The position numbers and the translations under genes were made by a program. A model generated the notes under the pieces. It ran no database searches, was not told the DNA's origin, and worked only from the letters and a program-made list of their open reading frames with translations. A stretch of DNA of 7,943 nt from contig JAEMTX010000086.1 in assembly GCA_016462055.1 (NCBI GenBank), forward strand, positions 1 to 7,943, in the 5' to 3' direction. The stretch comes from Acidimicrobiia bacterium. GTDB taxonomy: Bacteria; Actinomycetota; Acidimicrobiia; Acidimicrobiales; Acidimicrobilacustridaceae. The stretch's first letter is position 1; each line of letters begins with the position of its first letter. Shown here piece after piece: positions 5,864-7,943 of the stretch.

Positions 5864-6343
5864 ATGGCAGATAACACCGTGGTACTCGTCGGAAACTGCA
5901 CCCGCGATCCAGAACTTCGTTTCACCGCTAGCGGTCAAGCAGTTGCAGCCTTTGGGCTCGCTGTGAACCGTCGCTGGCAAAACCGTCAGACGAATGAGTG
6001 GGAAGAACAGGTTTCTTTCTTTGACGTCACTTGCTGGCAGCAGTTGGCCGAGAACGTTGCCGAGACCATCACAAAGGGCACTCGTGTCCTGGTGAATGGC
6101 CGCTTGCAGCAGAGTTCGTGGCAGACCCAAGACGGCGACAAACGATCCAAGGTCGAAGTTGTTGCCGACGAGGTTGCTCCGAGCCTCCGCTACGCCACTG
6201 CACAAATCGTGCGCAACGAACGCCGTGAAGGGTTCGACGGTGGTGGCAACTCCGGCGGCGCCAATTCTGGTAGCGGCGGCACAACTCGCCCCGCCCCCAA
6301 TGATCCCCCAGCTGGTTATGACAATGATGAGGAACCGTTCTAA
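5864..6343 (+). CDS. ssb: Single-stranded DNA-binding protein
   Basis: SSB coats single-stranded DNA during replication, repair and recombination and recruits partner proteins through its C-terminal tip. The product has 159 residues. An OB-fold spans about 1-112: NTVVLVGNCTRDPELRF (4-20), AAFGLAVNRRW (28-38), FFDVTCWQQLAENV (52-65), KGTRVLVNGRL (71-81) and SKVEVVADEV (95-104). Aromatic residues W38, W46, F53, W58 and W86 include the likely DNA-stacking positions. A Gly/Ser/Asn-rich linker (125-141) and a proline-rich stretch lead to the acidic tip DNDEEPF, the interaction motif of typical SSBs. I chose the ATG at 5864 (GGGAGG at 5849-5854, 9 bases upstream) over a TTG at 5843 that would overlap rpsF. 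Its stop overlaps the rpsR start as TAATG, and the codons for DEE double as the rpsR ribosome binding site. Confidence 0.97.
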   Translation: MADNTVVLVGNCTRDPELRFTASGQAVAAFGLAVNRRWQNRQTNEWEEQVSFFDVTCWQQLAENVAETITKGTRVLVNGRLQQSSWQTQDGDKRSKVEVVADEVAPSLRYATAQIVRNERREGFDGGGNSGGANSGSGGTTRPAPNDPPAGYDNDEEPF

Positions 6344-6807
6344 TGGCTAAGACAGCAGCACCCAAGCGCAGCAAGAACAAAGACAACGCTCGCCGCGGCA
6401 AGAAGAAGGTCAGCCTGCTTACGCAGGAAAAGGTGGAGTTCGTTGATTACAAAGACATCAACATGCTTCGTCGGTTTATGTCCGACCGAGCAAAGATTCG
6501 CTCCCGTCGTGTCAGCGGCAATGACTCACAACAGCAGAAGGAAATCGCACGAGCAATCAAAAACGCTCGTGAAATGGCTCTTCTGCCCTACACCAACCGT
6601 GTCACCACTCAGCGTGGCGGCGGTCGTGACCGTGGAGATCGCGGCGACCGTGGAGATCGTGGCGATCGCGGGCTGAAGCTCGAGAACGCAGAAATCCGCG
6701 AACCGGTTACTGCCGATGTCGTGATCGAGGAGATCGAGGCGACATTTGTTGACGCCGAGACCACCGAGGTCGAGGTTGTTGCTGAAACCGTGGAGGTCAC
6801 CGAATGA
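6343..6807 (+). CDS. rpsR: 30S ribosomal protein S18 with long C-terminal extension
   Basis: S18 pairs with S6 on the platform of the 30S subunit. Residues 1-92 are an ordinary S18: a basic N-terminus, FVDYKDINMLRRFMSDRAKI (33-52), a basic RSRR (53-56), and KEIARAIKNAREMALLPYTN (66-85). Known S18 proteins are usually about 75-90 residues, but this one has 154. The extra part is an RGD repeat (95-110, Arg-Gly-Asp units) followed by a strongly acidic tail (111-154) with 12 Glu and 2 Asp against one Lys and one Arg. The extension is probably translated: its stop overlaps the rplI ATG as ATGA, and the rplI Shine-Dalgarno site is embedded in it. The start uses GAGGA (6329-6333) inside the end of ssb. 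The role of the tail is unknown. Confidence 0.95.
   Translation: MAKTAAPKRSKNKDNARRGKKKVSLLTQEKVEFVDYKDINMLRRFMSDRAKIRSRRVSGNDSQQQKEIARAIKNAREMALLPYTNRVTTQRGGGRDRGDRGDRGDRGDRGLKLENAEIREPVTADVVIEEIEATFVDAETTEVEVVAETVEVTE
6625..6672 (+). repeat. Nine-base tandem repeat encoding (RGD)n in rpsR
   Basis: Four nine-base units of the form CGY-GGM-GAY encode Arg-Gly-Asp in tandem after an initial Arg-Asp and before a closing Arg-Gly. The copies alternate between CGTGGAGAT and variants such as CGCGGCGAC, so the DNA has drifted while the protein repeat is exact. Repeats of this size can change copy number by slippage without breaking the frame. Confidence 0.85.
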
Positions 6808-7250
6808 AGCTCCTGCTCCGTTCCGACGTCAATGGTGTTGGCAAGAAGGGTGATGTCGTTGAGGTGGCCGATGGTTTCGGTCGCAATTACCTCCTCCCCA
6901 AGGGATTCGCTGTCCTCGCCACTGGCGGGGTCGAGGCCCAGGCTGCATCGATGCGTCGTTCACGCGATCAGCGTGACGCCGCCGATCGTTCCGCAGCTTC
7001 AGATATCGCGGCCAAGCTCGTGCCCACGGTGATCACCGTGTCCGCCCGAGCGAAGGCCGAAGGCGATCTCTTCGGCTCGGTCAGCGTCAATGACGTGGTT
7101 GCTGCTGTTGCGGCGCAAACCGGTATTGAACTTGATCGTCATTCGATTCACATCGACGAAGCGATCAAGACGGTTGGCACCCACTCCGTATCCGCCCGTC
7201 TGCACTCCGAGGTGCAGTTCCAGATCACCGTTGAGGTTTCGCCGGCCTGA
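6804..7250 (+). CDS. rplI: 50S ribosomal protein L9
   Basis: L9 binds domain V of 23S rRNA near the base of the L1 stalk and helps keep reading frame. The 148-residue length is normal for the family. The N-terminal RNA-binding domain (1 to about 45) has the L9 signature GVGKKGDVVEVADGFGRNYL (11-30) and LPKGFA (31-36). A charged connecting helix follows (about 42-72; SMRRSRDQRDAADRSAA part). The C-terminal domain (about 75-147) shows GDLFGSVSVNDV (87-98), IELDRHSIHI (108-117), IKTVGTH (121-127) and a terminal strand VQFQITVEV. The ATG overlaps the rpsR stop by four bases (ATGA), and GGAGGT (6792-6797) lies 6 bases upstream, so reinitiation after rpsR is likely. It is the last gene of the operon before a strong terminator. 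Confidence 0.97.
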   Translation: MKLLLRSDVNGVGKKGDVVEVADGFGRNYLLPKGFAVLATGGVEAQAASMRRSRDQRDAADRSAASDIAAKLVPTVITVSARAKAEGDLFGSVSVNDVVAAVAAQTGIELDRHSIHIDEAIKTVGTHSVSARLHSEVQFQITVEVSPA

Positions 7251-7274
7251 GCCGAAGACGTCAACGAGTTCGAT

Positions 7275-7311
7275 ACAGAGGGGCCGGTTCGCCGGCTCCT
7301 CTGTGCGTTTT
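7275..7311 (+). terminator. Rho-independent terminator of the rpsF operon
   Basis: A 13-bp stem (7275-7287 with 7292-7304) closes on a TTCG tetraloop and includes a single G-T wobble. A TTTT run (7308-7311) follows three bases after the stem. It starts 24 bases after the rplI stop. This is the clearest terminator in the window and separates rplI from dnaB transcription. Confidence 0.93.
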
Positions 7312-7354
7312 CCCTGCGTGTGACGTTGGGCTTAATGACCTAGTCAAGGATTCG

Positions 7355-7363
7355 TTGTCCACA
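7355..7363 (+). promoter_or_regulatory. DnaA box (exact TTGTCCACA)
   Basis: TTGTCCACA is the form of the nine-base DnaA box favoured in high-GC actinobacteria such as Mycobacterium and Streptomyces. It lies about 200 bases upstream of the dnaB ATG. The bases just after it (CTGTGGGAC) make a partial inverted repeat but a poor second box. Confidence 0.65.
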
Positions 7364-7397
7364 CTGTGGGACCGGCAGTGCTGTCACAGGTCTTTTC

Positions 7398-7403
7398 TAG
7401 AGT
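7398..7403 (+). promoter_or_regulatory. Possible -10 element upstream of dnaB
   Basis: TAGAGT fits the actinobacterial TANNNT -10 pattern and would place a transcription start near 7410. No good -35 lies 16-18 bases upstream. If real, the dnaB mRNA would have a leader of about 140 bases containing three of the four DnaA-box sites. Confidence 0.3.
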
Positions 7404-7438
7404 GATCCCATGGTACGTAGGGGTTTCGAGAGGTCCAG

Positions 7439-7447
7439 TCCTCCACA
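7439..7447 (+). promoter_or_regulatory. DnaA box-like site (TCCTCCACA, 7/9)
   Basis: It matches TTGTCCACA at seven of nine positions, keeping the TCCACA core, and lies 20 bases (start to start) before an exact box in the same orientation. Alone it would not be reported. Confidence 0.4.
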
Positions 7448-7458
7448 GAACGCGGAAG

Positions 7459-7467
7459 TTGTCCACA
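7459..7467 (+). promoter_or_regulatory. DnaA box (exact TTGTCCACA)
   Basis: This is the second exact copy in this gap, in the same orientation as the one at 7355 and about 85 bases upstream of the dnaB start. It lies between two near-match boxes at 7439 and 7470. Confidence 0.65.
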
Positions 7468-7469
7468 CT

Positions 7470-7478
7470 CCGTCCACA
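7470..7478 (+). promoter_or_regulatory. DnaA box-like site (CCGTCCACA, 7/9)
   Basis: It keeps the GTCCACA core and begins 11 bases after the start of the exact box at 7459, in the same orientation. This is roughly one helical turn, which would put both on the same face of the DNA. Confidence 0.45.
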
Positions 7479-7486
7479 GGGTCGTC

Positions 7487-7503
7487 CCCCGAAAAAACCG
7501 GGG
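7487..7503. other. Small hairpin with A6 loop upstream of dnaB
   Basis: CCCCG (7487-7491) pairs with CGGGG (7499-7503) around the loop AAAAAAC. There is no following T-run on the + strand, so it is not a standard terminator. It lies just downstream of the DnaA-box cluster; its role is unknown. Confidence 0.4.
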
Positions 7504-7551
7504 TTGTACCTCTACCGATCCCCAGCCAATCCGGGAGAGGCTTAGGCCCTC

Positions 7552-7943
7552 ATGAGTGAGTACGACGAACCTCGATCCGCCAACCGCCCTGCTGGGTCCG
7601 GTCGGGTCCCACCGCACAATCTCCAGGCCGAGGAGTCACTTCTTGGCGCCATGCTTCTTTCCAAAGAAGCGGTCTCGATCGCGTCTGAAGTGCTGACGGC
7701 CGACAACTTCTATAAGCCAGCGCACGCACACATCTTCGATGCCATCACCTCGTTGTCGGCCAGCGGTGAACCGGCCGACCCCGTCACCGTTGCGGAAGAA
7801 CTCAGTCGTGCCGGTTTGCTCGAGGCCATCGGTGGTCCCGCCACGCTCGTCAACCTTCAAGCGGCAACACCGGCCGTCTCGAGTGCGTCGCGCTATGCCC
7901 GCATCATTGAAGAGCACGCACTGTTGCGTCGCCTTATTGGTGT
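7552..7943 (+). CDS. dnaB: Replicative DNA helicase DnaB, N-terminal part (3' end outside window)
   Basis: DnaB is the hexameric 5'-3' helicase that unwinds DNA at the replication fork and interacts with primase. The first 130 residues are visible and the frame stays open to the window edge. After a short variable N-terminus (1-18) comes VPPHNLQAEESLLGAMLLS (19-37), the hallmark of the DnaB N-terminal domain, then FYKPAHAHIFDAI (53-65), GEPADPVTVAEEL (72-84), IGGPATLVNL (93-102) and SRYARIIEEHALLRRLIG (113-130). The RecA-like ATPase domain lies beyond the window, so whether an intein interrupts it cannot be judged. The ATG at 7552 is chosen because the protein begins normally there; GGGAGAGG (7533-7540) lies 11 bases upstream, a slightly long spacing. 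It follows the rplI terminator and the DnaA-box region. Confidence 0.95.
   Translation, partial: MSEYDEPRSANRPAGSGRVPPHNLQAEESLLGAMLLSKEAVSIASEVLTADNFYKPAHAHIFDAITSLSASGEPADPVTVAEELSRAGLLEAIGGPATLVNLQAATPAVSSASRYARIIEEHALLRRLIG

Larger units (their letters stand above)
7312..7551 (+). promoter_or_regulatory. dnaB upstream region with DnaA-box cluster
   Basis: With the terminator, the gap between rplI and dnaB is 301 bases. After the terminator this stretch holds two exact TTGTCCACA boxes, two near matches, a CTGTCACAG inverted repeat (7381-7389), a -10-like TAGAGT (7398-7403) and a hairpin with an A6 loop (7487-7503). No RNA gene is evident. The likely role is control of dnaB and/or binding of the initiator DnaA. 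I see no long AT-rich unwinding element, so calling it an origin is not supported. Confidence 0.55.

Noticed and set aside
6625..6672. RGD repeat as an integrin-binding adhesion motif
   Set aside because: The repeat is in a cytoplasmic ribosomal protein; a host-cell role is not supported.
6609..6800. Antisense reading frame with an SPRSPRSPR repeat
   Set aside because: It is the mirror of the RGD repeat in rpsR and has no independent support.
7312..7551. Full chromosomal origin (oriC) upstream of dnaB
   Set aside because: DnaA boxes are present, but there is no evident AT-rich unwinding element and no dnaA or dnaN in the window, so only a DnaA-binding region is claimed.

Overview
The window reads as a moderately GC-rich actinobacterial chromosome segment, most likely from class Acidimicrobiia. 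The evidence is protein family content and gene order, not a database search. The order DUF5318 gene – bifunctional penicillin-binding protein – (two variable genes) – rpsF – ssb – rpsR – rplI – dnaB matches the Mycobacterium tuberculosis Rv0049–Rv0058 neighbourhood. The flanking CCA-adding enzyme gene is also an origin-proximal gene in many actinobacteria. No mobile element, CRISPR array, tRNA or rRNA is visible, and almost all of the sequence is accounted for by housekeeping genes.

Layout, left to right: the 3' end of a CCA tRNA nucleotidyltransferase gene (1-459, +) converges on a class I SAM-dependent methyltransferase (469-1167, -). A 91-base divergent gap (1168-1258) separates this from a DUF5318 zinc-ribbon-like gene (1259-1669, +), followed 12 bases later by a class A penicillin-binding protein (1682-3865, +). 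After a 99-base gap with a candidate promoter comes panB (3965-4828, +), tightly followed by a DUF192 lipoprotein (4833-5372, +). A 132-base gap with a candidate promoter and a structured leader precedes the operon rpsF-ssb-rpsR-rplI (5505-7250, +). Its genes are closely packed, with start/stop overlaps at ssb/rpsR (TAATG) and rpsR/rplI (ATGA). A strong TTCG-capped hairpin terminator (7275-7311) closes the operon. A roughly 240-base region after it carries two exact actinobacterial DnaA boxes and two near matches, then the replicative helicase gene dnaB begins (7552) and runs off the window.

Functionally, the segment joins tRNA 3'-end maturation, peptidoglycan synthesis, the first committed step of pantothenate/CoA synthesis, 30S and 50S ribosomal proteins (S6, S18, L9), single-stranded DNA binding and the replicative helicase. 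The points most worth a second look are the DnaA-box cluster ahead of dnaB, the long RGD-repeat plus acidic C-terminal extension of ribosomal protein S18, the structured rpsF leader, and the tight pairing of the uncharacterised DUF5318 protein with a class A PBP. I did not find a convincing wholly new multi-gene system.
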